From contig OY727102.1 of the NCBI GenBank assembly GCA_963402885.1, positions 18,476,001 through 18,540,000 of the forward strand: a stretch of 64,000 nt of DNA. The letters run 5' to 3'. The DNA is from Antedon bifida. Taxonomy: Eukaryota; Echinodermata; Crinoidea; Comatulida; Antedonidae. This document shows positions 1 through 10,879 of the stretch, piece by piece (the first letter of the stretch is position 1; each line of letters begins with the position of its first letter). The notes under the pieces are model-generated. The model saw only the letters and a list, made by a program, of their open reading frames with translations. It searched no databases and was not told the DNA's origin. The translations under genes and the position numbers were made by a program.

Positions 1-34
1 TTGTCACATAAAGTTTGTAGTGTAGACAGAGCTT
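1..34 (+). mobile_element. MITE family A, right end cut by window edge
   Basis: Ends with GTGTAGACAGAGCTT followed by AAG, the right terminal repeat of the most abundant MITE family in this window. The left part lies outside. Confidence 0.6.
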
Positions 35-64
35 AAGTCTGCTGAAATTGAAACGTGTACCTAC

Positions 65-3000
65 CGTCTGTATCAGAATCTAGATATCCATATACACCAT
101 GATATTTACTTAATCTTTGAAACTCAGAATTTGAAAAATGTTTATCCCAGATGAGGACCGGCATATCAGCAATGTACCTAGACTGCATTTCAGGCATTGT
201 CATCATTTTGCGTCTTACACTCGTTGGACAACTCTATATAAAGCACAAATTAACATTTTTGTAATGTACAGAAGAAAAGTTTATTTTGTTTATTTCCAAC
301 GAACAGTAAACTTAAGGTTCACCACTCACAGGAGGAAACAATGAATATCTACGAAACAAAAAATAATAACGCAACCAATCAGAGCTCAGAAAATGAGTTG
401 TAATCTGTTCATGATCACTCATGCGAATCGAAAAGCGCAGCAAACACGCAATGGATATGAAAATCGCAGGTATTCACTCTTGTGCTTATTTTATATCCCA
501 TTCCAGTATCATTTTTTATTGTATTTACTTTGATTAATGGAATAAAAATGTCGATGATTGATAAAAAAAAATTTACCTAGTGGAAAATATGCTTTAAGAG
601 GACACCTTCGGAGCTATTTTCGCTTTAAATAACTTTTACAAAATAATTCTGTGTTGAATCAATAAAAGTATTTTGACTTCATAATATCTAAAACACTGAA
701 TAAACACTGCTAATTTATGTAAAATATGACACAGAGTGCAGAACTTAAATTAATCAATAAGTAGCTACAAAAAATCTATTATTTTATAGACTATTACATC
801 GCAGCTGTTGACGCTATTAAGAGGACAAATATTGACACATATGGCATAACAGACAATAACAAACAATTTAATTAAGTTAAAAACATCAAAGATTTACAAT
901 CCAACTCAAATTAATTAGAAATTGGTAAAGCAATTGTTGGTGTAGTTTATGCATATCATGTTTATAATTAATACTAATAAATATATTAAAATTTAAGCTT
1001 GTTAAGCTCTGGTTTTCCATTAAGCAAATTTGTTTGTGTGAATTGAATTAAAAACGTTAGTTTATTAATATTACATAGCCTATGTAAATACGTGAACGTG
1101 ATTGGTTGAAACTGCATCACATGACTACCGCTGCGAGGATCGTAAATCGTATATATCCTCGATATCGTCAAACTACTAATTTAAATGAAGCGAAAATAAC
1201 TCAAAAGAGGTTGAATTCGCAGTCGTAATTATTCTTTTATCTTCCAAATCTCTTTCTGCAACAAATTCTAACTCTTTGAGTTTTTTTTGCTTCATTGAAA
1301 TTAGTAGTTTGAAGAATTAGTACTTTTTGCGACCAATCAGAACTCGGAAATTCGAAAAGCTCAGCAGACACGATATGGAATTGAAAATTGAAGCTATTCC
1401 CTCTTGTAGTGGAAAACACTACCACCATTTTTTTCTAATTAAATTAGCCTAGTGGAAACCAGGCTTTAAAAATAAATTAAAATGGGCTTGGTTTTTTGTT
1501 ATTAAAGTGTTTACATTTAAACATGAATCAATTTGTTTAATCTGACTAAAACCATAAATAATTAATATGTAATAAAATCATAAACATAATTTTATTGTGA
1601 TCCAAATGAATTAAGTTATGAATAAATTTCTTTTTTGTTGATCCAATACAGATAAGTAGAGTATTTGTGAAATGCAGTAAGTACTACTATATTTTTAATT
1701 TTTTTATTTTCTTGTATTTCTTAATCTACAAAAAGAAATTAATAAATTATAATTATCACTTGCGAATATTTGTTTTTAAAACACTAAAAAAAGTTAAATA
1801 ATAATAATGTTTAATATATATACAGTAGTGCAGGGCGCCTCTAAGCGGTGAATAATCAACAGAAGAAAAAAAAAAAAAGTTTTTGCAGATGTTTGCTGTT
1901 TTATAACATTCAATGTTTTGCTGAATTTTTGATATTATCAACATAATTTATTCATTTATTCACATTTTTTCTTATAGTATCGATTATGGCTGCGTGAGAA
2001 AATTATAAATGCGGAATTTTTTGGGGCGGGGGATGCAGCACACTTGCAACTCAATAGCCCATGCTCTCTGGGTGGAAAAACATGTATTGTTATATCATTA
2101 ACAAAAATATAAAAATAAAATAACATATTGATTTTGTATTGACATTTCACATTATAATCTGCAAATTTCTTAAATATTATTAGCGTACATATTTCCATAT
2201 TTCTTTTGGTTTTATGAATACAGTACTTATTAGATAATGATAATGTTCAGTGGTGTTTTGCTGTGGGCTTTCACAATTTAAGATAATCATACAAAGAATT
2301 TTTTTTAATGTTTTACACAATGCTTTATTTATAATTTTATAATTTATTTTATTGATGAATGATTATCGAACAGTTTAAAACAAATTCACCATATGACGAA
2401 TGAAGAAAGTGAGTCTATAGATGTTTAGGTTTGTGGCTACGTAAGGGATGTTGCATTAATGCATTATTAATATCCAATTAATTTATTGTACGAAGTAATT
2501 AGCGAGTACGATATTTATTATGAATGTTTAATTAAGCTACTACATAATTAATTGTAGTTTGGTGGTTGACATGCTTTCCTACCAATCCCAGGGTGTTGGT
2601 TCAACTCCTTCCTTGCACTTTCACACTTTTAATTACTTTAATCCATGAGTACAACATTTATGTATGTTTAATTAAGCTACTAGCTACATTATTAATTGTA
2701 ACTTGGTGGTTGACATGCTTACCTACCAATCCCAGGGTGTTGGTTCAACTCCTTCCTTGCACTTTCACACTTTTAATTACTGTAATCCATGAGTACCACA
2801 TTTATTATGTATGTTTAATTAAGCTACTACATAATTAATTGTTGCTTGGTGGTTGACATGCTTGTCTACCAATCCCAGGGTGTTGGTTCAACTCCTTCCT
2901 TGCACTTTTACACTTTTAATTACTGTAATCCGTGAGTACAACATTTATTATGTATGTTTAATTAAGCTACTACATTATTAATTGTAGTTTGGTTGTTGAC

Positions 3001-6000
3001 ATGCTTGTCTACCAATCCCAGGGTTACTGTACATTTTTTAAGGATGTGTATATCACACTACCAAAACCTCCATTCAGGCGAATCAAATGTATTGTAGTAC
3101 CTATCTTTCTTCTAAATTCTTTTCTGTGAAAAATTCTGGTTCCTTAGGAGTTTTCGCTTAATGAAATTAGTACTTATATTAGTTATTACATTTTATACTT
3201 TATCCCGGAAGAAAATATGTTCAACCAATCAGAGCTCAGGAAATGAGTTATCATGTGTTCATGAGCACATGCAAATTGAACTGCTTAGACAAAAGAAAGT
3301 AGAAAACAGAGAAGCTCAAAATTTTCTTTACAAAATTGTTGCATTGTCATAAATAAATTTGCATACAGTAGTGGAAAACAGGGCTACAGTCAGAAAGCCT
3401 TGACTTATTTTCCTTCATATAACAATACAGTCAATAAGCCAATTGTTTTGGTAAAAAAATTATCCAACAAGTTCCACCAATGGCATGATAAGAGAGTAAA
3501 ATGATTTGCTGTACCATACGGTAAAAGATACACAAACCAACAGTGGTGTTGGTAGTCTATTTGTACCTAGATTACTTGCATAAAGGCCAATTTACACAGA
3601 CAAGCGGTAACGGTAACAGGAAATCCGCGTAGCTTGTCTCACGTAGAATCTGTATCTATCCTGAGCGGAAACCATTGTGTAAATGGTAATAAGGAATAAC
3701 ATAGTTTCTATATTTTTATTACTGTTACCGCTCATCTGTGTAAATTGGCCTTTAGCCAGCAATTGCCCTCTCTCTGTCCGAAGAAAAAACGTTACAAGTA
3801 TGAAAATGCTGTTGAGCACCCTTATAAGTATCTTCCGCGATCATCAGGGAAGTGGTGGGGTTAATTAATTGATTCTGCACTGTTCAAAATATTAAAAAGC
3901 AATTATTTAATAACTTACCAGATACTGTAAATATTGGTTATCATGGTAATATATCTTCTCACTACCATATTCATCATTAGGCTCAGGTTCTTTATTGATA
4001 AGCAACTCCGGTATAAAATCAGGAATGGGTCGTTCCGTTGCTACCTTACGTGGAACCGGTGTGGCTGTAAAGTTTATATTTTGAGCAAGTGCTCGGATAC
4101 CATCTGATATTTTTGGTTCTAACTTCTTATCATGTCTTGAGTCTGGATATTTAAACGTTGTGTCCATTAATTTGTTAAATTGATTAATTGTTCCATTTGC
4201 AAATTTTGATAAACTGAAAACATAAAAAAGATCAGAAAAATATTTAAATAATAGTTGACTATACTGTACCCCATTGATGAGTAATCAATATAAAATTGTG
4301 AACAGTGAAAATAACCTTATTAGGTACACTTCCCAGTATCTCTTTGAAGGTTTTAAAATCAGGTTTTTTAGCATTGCTATTTTTTTAATATGGAATTACT
4401 CTATTGTTAAATCTGAAATTGTATGATTTTTATTATTATTATTTTATTATTTTCTGGAGTACAAATGTATACAGTTATTTATTCATTTTTTTATTAAAAA
4501 AAAAAAATTCTGCAGGAAAAATGTATATTTATTTGTTGTTGTTTGTTATCATTTTATAAACAGACCTTGCAGGGTTGGTAAAATGTATATGCTTGCTATA
4601 AACTCAGGGCTATTACAGTACAATCCAAAGGTAACTAGCCCAAAAGTCAAGGAAAAGATATATATTGATACAACTCCTAACCAAAATGAATTTCATTGAT
4701 CCAGAATACCAGCTGTTGGCTTGCCAACGTGCAAAATACAATGATATTATTATTAGTACTATAATATGTAAGTATTTCCGTTTAAAAATTGTATGCATTT
4801 AGATAGGAGATTTTTTTTTATTGTAAGGTATTTCTCTTGGCCTAAGTGTGAATGGTGAATACGGCCACAGTACTCAAAGGTGTTACGGAAAAAATGAGGG
4901 GGTGGGATTATACTGGGATTGCATTAGTAATGGATTTACCAAAGTAATTATGTCTAAATTTACCCTGGGATTATATTCGAGCATGCCTGCTCATATGGGA
5001 TATTCTGTCATTGTACGGGTTACCTGAAACCTGAAATGTGAACACAATCAATATAATTTATAGTTAACATAATTATTTATTACCGTTATCAAATACTTTC
5101 TAAAATATTATTATAATAAATCAAAAAACCTAAAAAAATATCCTATAAAAATGTTTACCTTTTTTGCAATTTGGTGTGAACATTTACCGGAATTGTAGAG
5201 TAGCCCGTTTCAGACACACTCATCACAATAAATGAAATGCTTATCACAACCAGTATGCCAAACATGAATATACATCTTTTCAGACTACAAATAAAAGAAA
5301 TAATCATATTATTTAAATTTATTTTTTCATTTTTTTTCTTTAGATAAGTACAAGTCCTAATGATAGAATCACTGTTAAAATAGAAAAATGAAATATAATT
5401 GTAAGTAACAATATAATTAATAATAAAATACAATAAAATTCAAAGACTGATTTATGCACTTGTCAATTGTATGACCCGTCATGGGTGCGTCATTTACAAA
5501 TAATTACTGACGCAGGGGTGCGTCAAAAAACCTAGATGGTACGTCAAATCAATGACCAATGGTGTGTCAATGTCCGTCACTTTACCACCCAAAATATCAT
5601 TAAAAAAATGGTCAAAAATGGGTGCATCATGGTCACGTAAAGCATAAAGGTAAATCACATTATTGATGCATGGGTACGTCATGGTATTCATAAGGTATGA
5701 CGCACATCGGACAAATGATGCACCTCTCCCGGGGGTTGTATAGTGGGTCCTACAATTGACAAGTACATTAGGCCTATTTCATTTGTGAACCGTTGTGGCC
5801 AGTTACCTTTGATGTTTTATTACATTTTTAAAAAGTATTATTTCTGCAATATTAAATACATTACTACAAATTTATTTTCTTACTTGATATTGTGTTTCAA
5901 TGGCCTAAGTGCTTGTTTTTAAACCGGGAAAACAGATGTTTGAACAAGAAATCATATTCATAGCTATCACATTAGTCTAGCTAACAAGAAAGAAGTGATT

Positions 6001-6211
6001 TTTATAGGCAACAGTAAGTATAGAGTAGGCCTCGCCGTGATAGGCCCTATTATGGCCTAAGTATATAGGCCTAGTCCTACTATTAAATTATAAAAAAAAG
6101 TCAAAAAAGAAGATTTAGAATAGGCCTAGAAGGTTATTATTATTAAAAATTCAAGAAAATGTTAAAGGCTTACCTTAAAGAACCACGGCTACCAAGCTCC
6201 GAGCTTATCAT
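65..6211 (-). CDS. ST6GALNAC-type sialyltransferase, 5' part (4 exons, runs off window)
   Basis: Coding exons in transcript order are 6211-6174, 5284-5159, 4213-3919 and 233-65, all with GT-AG borders and matching phases. The model gives 209 residues and continues beyond the left edge. Residues 1-15 are a short cytoplasmic tail, about 18-34 (FMFGILVVISISFIVMS) are a signal-anchor helix, and a stem follows: the layout of a type II Golgi glycosyltransferase. The fourth exon starts SCPTSVRRK and contains PVLIWDKHFSNSEFQRLS and then YHGVYGY. This resembles the region before the sialylmotifs in ST6GALNAC1/2, which transfer sialic acid in alpha-2,6 linkage to O-linked GalNAc. The sialylmotifs themselves are not in the window, so the catalytic class is inferred from this stretch alone. 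Introns 1 and 3 carry several MITEs. A single-pass membrane protein is certain; the exact family is likely. Confidence 0.7.
350..3390. repeat. Degenerate dispersed repeat copies at about 350-590, 1196-1466 and 3090-3390
   Basis: Three segments share the block CAACCAATCAGAGCTCAG (or close variants, including ACCAATCAGAACTCGG) followed by a stretch rich in AAATGAGTT/GAAAAGC. They end with a TAGTGGAAAAC-type motif then GGGCT or AGGCTTT. The end resembles the terminal repeat of MITE family B (TAGTGGGAACCAAGCTT), so they may be old relatives. All lie inside intron 3 of the sialyltransferase gene. The remainder of this 3.7-kb intron shows only AT-rich sequence plus the array at 2545-3030 and the MITE at 3582-3757. 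Confidence 0.45.
2545..3030 (+). repeat. Tandem array of ~143-bp SINE-like monomers
   Basis: The motif TTGGTGGTTGACATGC starts at 2559, 2703 and 2846, and a TTGGTTGTTGAC variant starts at 2989, giving spacings of 144, 143 and 143 bp. The last copy is incomplete. Each full monomer carries a tRNA-like B box (GGTTCAACTCC) about 45 bp after the TGGTGGTT block and ends with AAGCTACTACATAATTAA. The head looks like a tRNA-derived SINE that has been amplified in tandem. Confidence 0.7.
3582..3757. mobile_element. MITE family C
   Basis: Inverted termini: AAGGCCAATTTACACAGAC at the left and CTGTGTAAATTGGCCTTT at the right. Both continue inward into a GCGGTAACGGTAA / TTACCGCT-type stretch. No coding capacity. 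Related copies lie at 13917-14315, and a half copy at 25914-25977. Confidence 0.7.
5458..5764. mobile_element. MITE with TGACG-rich interior
   Basis: The 20-bp terminal inverted repeats ACTTGTCAATTGTATGACCC (5458-5477) and the complement of GGGTCCTACAATTGACAAGT (5745-5764) differ at one base. The interior repeats short units such as GGTGCGTCA, GGTACGTCA and GGTGTGTCA in varying spacing. It sits in intron 1 of the sialyltransferase gene. No clear target duplication was found. Confidence 0.65.
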
Positions 6212-7000
6212 GTTTCTCACAAAATGAAGCAATCAATGAAAATGCTGTAAAAATGCTAGGCCGATTCTGCTAGACTTAGGCTACGCTGAAACTCGGTAAA
6301 CGACTTAAAAACAATCTTAGCGCTAAACCGATCGATGCCGAGACGTTCGGTCTTCCTTCACCGAAGCCTAGCTAAATTGAGGAAACACGACTCATTAAAG
6401 TAAGTTTGGCAATTACTATGCGTTACGTTTATGTAGCACATGTGTTTATACTGTCATAAAACATTGACTAACAATGACAGAGAAACATGTTGGCGCACAT
6501 GTTGGTATAAATTACAAATATAACTCACTGCTGCCGTAATTTTCTCTCCTTTCTCTTTTTTGGTCGTTTGAGACGACGATTGTGAATTGTGATCGTGTTT
6601 TTGCTGCAAAAGCATGCAAAGTTCATTTTAAACAGCGCCACCGTTTGTTGAAAAAGTTTTGACGCTGAACAACATTGTTTTTCTTTATTCTATACTTTAT
6701 TATTGATAAAATGGTTTTAACGTACAGAATTGTATACAGATATAGAATGGAATACATTAACAAAATCTTCAAGATGTTCTTATTCATTGGAACTAATTTA
6801 AATAAGCCCTACTAGTAGCCTACCTACATTAGCAGAAAAAAAGTTCGGGTATCAAAACTGGATCTTTGTATTAAAAGCTTTTTAGATTTGTTCACAACAA
6901 ACTTTGACCATCATTACTTTTTTGTTTTCCAAATCAATTGCAAAGAATTTCCCCGTATGGCCCTAGAATAGTACTATAGCCATGTCCGTTTTAGATCAAG

Positions 7001-7075
7001 TTCCTACCACTAGAGGGACGCAACGCAAGGACTTAAGCGCAACGCAAGTAATTTGACCAATCACGATATGGGATT
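7001..7075. mobile_element. MITE family B fragment
   Basis: Contains CCACTAGAGGGACGCAACG and GCGCAACGCAAGTAATTTGACCAATC, the left half of family B (compare 8262-8580). The right end is not recognisable. Confidence 0.5.
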
Positions 7076-7462
7076 TAGAAGATGATCCATCGCGCGGTAA
7101 TTGTCCTGTGGAGCAAGCTTTAGCATTAGCGAATTTTATTAAATAATACAAACATTTAGGCTTCATCGTGCCCTTTGCCGTATATTAATAAATGTCGTGT
7201 GATTACATTAATAGGAAATATTCTGTTGTGTATTTCCTGTACGATTATGTAAATTGATTTTTCTTTGAAGATCAAATACGTGAGGCGTGTTTAGTCATGC
7301 ATGGTTGTAACAATTGAAATGAATTTAATCTTTGTAATCCACACGGAAGAGGCGCGGTTAATGGCTATATGATAGGCTGACGGTGTAGAAACAGGAAGGT
7401 ATTCCAGTGTTTCAGTTATGAGATGTTCATGAGATAGTAGACGAAACGAAACACCGACAGAA

Positions 7463-10274
7463 ATGGACTACGAAGCCGAAGCTGAGCGTTGCTACGGTGT
7501 GGTAACAGACCTTCTTGGTGAGGAAAAAGACTGGGGACCAGTTTTTAAAAGTTCGGTATGTTAACTTGCTCCTTTAACTAGGTTTAAGAAACTATCACTG
7601 GTGACCAGACGTATATCCGGGTTAACTTGTAAGTGCGCGTCTGACAGTGTTTGTCTACAAAAATATAGGCCTATATTACATGTAACTGCAAGGCCTACGA
7701 TACGTTTAATAAGTGTCGTTTGCATTAGAAAATTATTTGTTATTTATTGCAGAAAGATCACGTGGTACATCGAAAGGAATCCGAACACTTCAGTGGCTAC
7801 ATGTAAGTTGTATTCATTATACTAAAGCTCTGTCTATATTTGGGCATATTACTACCATATTTTGGCATATCACTACCATATTTGGGCACATCACACCCTA
7901 GTTTGATAGTGTAGACAGAGCTTAAGAGGCCCATCATACTAAATTATCCCGATTGTTCATGACTATTTATTAGTGGATTACAATAAACGATCGGTAACGA
8001 AGTAGGAACGAACGATCGAACGGAAAGTGTTGGTCACTTGGTAAATCAATTACGGTAATCGATCGAATGTATTCATTCATGAATCGATCGGTCCGCCGGG
8101 TGAGCTTTGCCAGATATCATTGTAGTGGCACTGTGGCTTGTTTATTTACATTTTGGTTCAATTTCTGTCACACATTTTTACACATTGATATTTAAAACAG
8201 CACTAATAATTTCCTTATATTGTGAGAAAAAATGACGTGAGAGCATTGTTTGTATCCTTAATAATTGGTTCCCACTAGGACGTAACGCAAGGACGTAAGC
8301 GCAACGTAAAGCTTGGTTCCCACTAGAGACACAACACAACGACGTAACGCAATGAGATTTGATCAATCACAAGCGACGGATTTATTCGACTGTCGCTTGT
8401 CATTGGTCAACTTGTTTGCGTTGCGTCTACGTCATTGCGTTGCGTCCTAGTGGGAAACAAGCTTAAGCAATTTGACCAATGACAAGCGATGGATTATTTT
8501 GAACTATCAGTGTCATTTGGTCAACTCGCTTGCGTTGCTCTTACGTCCTTGCGTTGCGTCATAGTGGGAACCAAGCAAGACACTGTACTTTTGTTTGTCT
8601 CCCCACCCATGTAGGTTGCAAATGAGTACCTACATTTGCCTCTCTCCATCCAGGTATATAAATAGGTACCTGGTAAGGTCAAAGCACAAATTGAGCTGAT
8701 TATTAGCTGTAACATGTTTCGGTATACGTTTGATAAAAAATAAAAAACTTAAAATCTTGAGCATTAAGCGCTATAAAAGAGGCTATAGTTTTAATATGAA
8801 TGACGTATATTATGAGATTTGGTTGATAAGGCATGGGATTCCATTCTGTAATTGACGAGTCGTGGATGATGTGAATATTTTTTTAGAAAATGTGAAAATA
8901 AAATAATCAATTTTTTAGGTACAAATGTGCATACACTGTGGACATATCTCTTGACGACATTCTCGCCCTGACGCTGCCCAAATGTATGGGAGGCCATATA
9001 GAAGATGTTGATTCGATGGTAAAGGAAATCCAGTGCCTTGAACAAGTATCTGATGTAAGTACCAATTTCAAATTGGTCGTTTCGTCTCATACTTGAAAAC
9101 ATAAACAATGGCTGCTATTTTGTTTCATTATATTTTTATTTGGATGCAATATAACATTGGTAGTGATATGACATCATCATGTCCATTATGGGCACATCAC
9201 TTTTTATCGTCACCAAGTTTGATAGTGTAGACAGAGCTTTATATTATCATCAAATTTTTGTTACAGCAAATTAGTATAATCAGAGGTGTATCGAATCCAG
9301 TTGTCATGGGAATAATATCAAGCAGAGAATTCATAGATATATGTTACGTTAAACGATTTGAAGAAAACGACAATAAAGTTGCAGTTATAACGTCAGGCGT
9401 AGAATACGACGTTCCTCTTACGCCGAAATTAGTTCGTGCTAAACGATATCCAAGCGGGTTCATTGTCAATGTTGTTGAGCAAGGGTGAGTAGGCCTAATT
9501 GTACAAATTACAATAGCTGTACCGTATCTTGGGTTGGGTTGATAAGCCTAGCCATTATCAGATAGGCCTATTACACATTAATAAGAAAACAAATTAATTG
9601 CAAACGTGAAAATACAACATTAGATGCATAGGACATAATTGTAGGCTTGTTATAGATCCCGTTAGCAGCGGCAACTCGCCACTCCTCCTTCAATAAGTTC
9701 GTCTCTGCTCATAGGTCTACAGTTAAACAAGAATCTCCATATAAGGCTTGGTTCACCCGATTCTGTAGCTGTCAATAGACTCTCTGTGGAAGACAGTTGC
9801 CAGTCAAACAGATACCTATCTTCCACAGAGAGTCTATTGACAGCTACAGAATCGGGTATTGGTTTCCACTTGGACGCAATGCAGTGATGATGTTGGCAAA
9901 AACCAAGTGGGTTGACCAATCACAGCCGGAAGTGATGAACCATTGTGTTATGATTGGTCAACTAACTTGCGTTGCGCCTCGTCGTTGCGTAGGAACCTAG
10001 CGTTATAAAAGCGACACCTTTGGAACCCGACAAAGTGTCTTCTTATTAACAGGGGATTCACTGAATCACAGTATTATCATTACATTATCGTATACTGATC
10101 TTGTTTTCTTTTAGTGATAAACAAGTTCTTGAAATAAAACAAATTGAACAGAGAGATTTCAGCGGCAGTGTACCGTCTTCTGTGGTTGAAAAGTTCATTA
10201 CCAGCGAGCTATGCAATCAGGCAACTACATACAAGAAAAGCCTCAAGAAATTAGAAAAAATCCGCAATAAATAA
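7463..10274 (+). CDS. START-domain lipid transfer protein, copy 1 (STARD4/5/6-like)
   Basis: Five exons: 7463-7555, 7753-7802, 8919-9054, 9267-9484 and 10115-10274. They encode 218 residues, close to the 205-220 of the vertebrate STARD4/5/6 group, which consist of a lone START domain. Recognisable features are the LPKCMGGHIEDVDS segment, the hallmark central stretch VVMGIISSREFIDICYVKRF (residues about 119-138), and the C-terminal helix after the DFSGSVPSSVVEKF motif. These proteins bind a sterol or bile-acid-like lipid in a helix-grip cavity and carry it between membranes in the cytosol; the ligand cannot be told from sequence. There is no signal peptide or membrane segment. An AATAAA lies at 10274-10279. 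The gene has a tandem paralogue at 13787-16906. Confidence 0.9.
7824..7924. mobile_element. MITE family A copy, internally shortened
   Basis: Begins AAGCTCTGTCTA, contains repeated CACTACCATATTTGGGCA blocks, and ends GATAGTGTAGACAGAGCTT. It is flanked by TAA on both sides, consistent with a TAA target duplication. It lies in intron 2 of START gene 1, just downstream of exon 2. Confidence 0.75.
8310..8463. mobile_element. MITE family B, complete, nested inside a second copy
   Basis: The element runs from AGCTTGGTTCCCACTAG to CTAGTGGGAAACAAGCT. It is bordered by TAA at 8307-8309 and at 8464-8466. The flanks (8262-8309 and 8464-8577) are the two halves of another family B copy, ending in TAGTGGGAACCAAGC. 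The older copy therefore shows the empty site, which fixes both the element ends and a 3-bp TAA target duplication. The interior carries GACGTAACGCAA-type repeats and CAAGCGACGG and its complement. Confidence 0.85.
8593..8785 (+). mobile_element. SINE 3' part
   Basis: Shares with 23205-23495 the block around GGTATATAAATAGGTACCTGG, then GCTGATTATTAGCTG and AACATGTTTC, and ends near TTAAGCGCTATAAAAG. That tail (GCGCTATA) is common to a SINE class with tRNA heads. The tRNA-like head is not recognisable here. Confidence 0.5.
9158..9241. mobile_element. MITE family A, right half
   Basis: Contains GGTAGTGATATGACATCATC and ends GTTTGATAGTGTAGACAGAG then CTTTA. It lies 25 bp upstream of START gene 1 exon 4. 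Confidence 0.65.
9860..9995. mobile_element. MITE family B-like copy
   Basis: Has GGTTTCCACTTGGACGCAATG near the left end, GACCAATCACAGCCGG and TGATTGGTCAACTAACTTGC as inner inverted pieces, then GCGTTGCGCCTCGTCGTTGC and GGAACC. The preceding 130 bp contain a shorter inverted repeat around CTCTCTGTGGAAGACAG / CTTCCACAGAGAG (about 9775-9845). Confidence 0.5.
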
Positions 10275-10879
10275 ATAAAGCATTATATCATTAGTTTGTG
10301 TTTATAGGCCTACAGTGCCACACGACAATTTTGATGAAATACATTTAAACCGACTAACCAAGATTTGTTCACTACTGAAGCCAGTTCGTGACACTTTAGA
10401 TAACGGCTCTTAAAATATAATTAACTAGTGACGCGAATGGGCTTCCGTAGTTCACGCATTATACACATTGTTTATCTGTATTTTTGAAAATGCTTTATAA
10501 TTAGAAAAGAACTGAGAAAACATAGTGTCGAGGTACGTACGAAGAAGTAGCAAGAAGCCAATTGTAAAGCCAAAAACGGTATTGTTTACAAGTAGTGTAG
10601 TATTTCATTAAATAATGCTTCAGTTTAACTTTATTTTTGCTTGTGTATGTTTATCTAGTACAGTAGTATGCCTACGTACCGTATAGGATAATACTCTCGT
10701 AACACGGTGTGAACGACGATTCATAAAAATATTCGATATTTGTAAAACAACTTCTGAAGTTTGAATCAAATAATGTGGAAATCCTCGAGGGGCGTGTTTA
10801 TTTTCTTCTTTTCTTTTTAAATGTTGTATTGCACGTGGACCAAAGTAGGTTTTTAGGCATAGGCCTATAGGTATAGACC

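Noticed and set aside
2545-3030. Functional tRNA genes in the tandem array
   Set aside because: Only A-box and B-box-like words are present; no complete cloverleaf with paired acceptor stem and no clear anticodon loop could be drawn.
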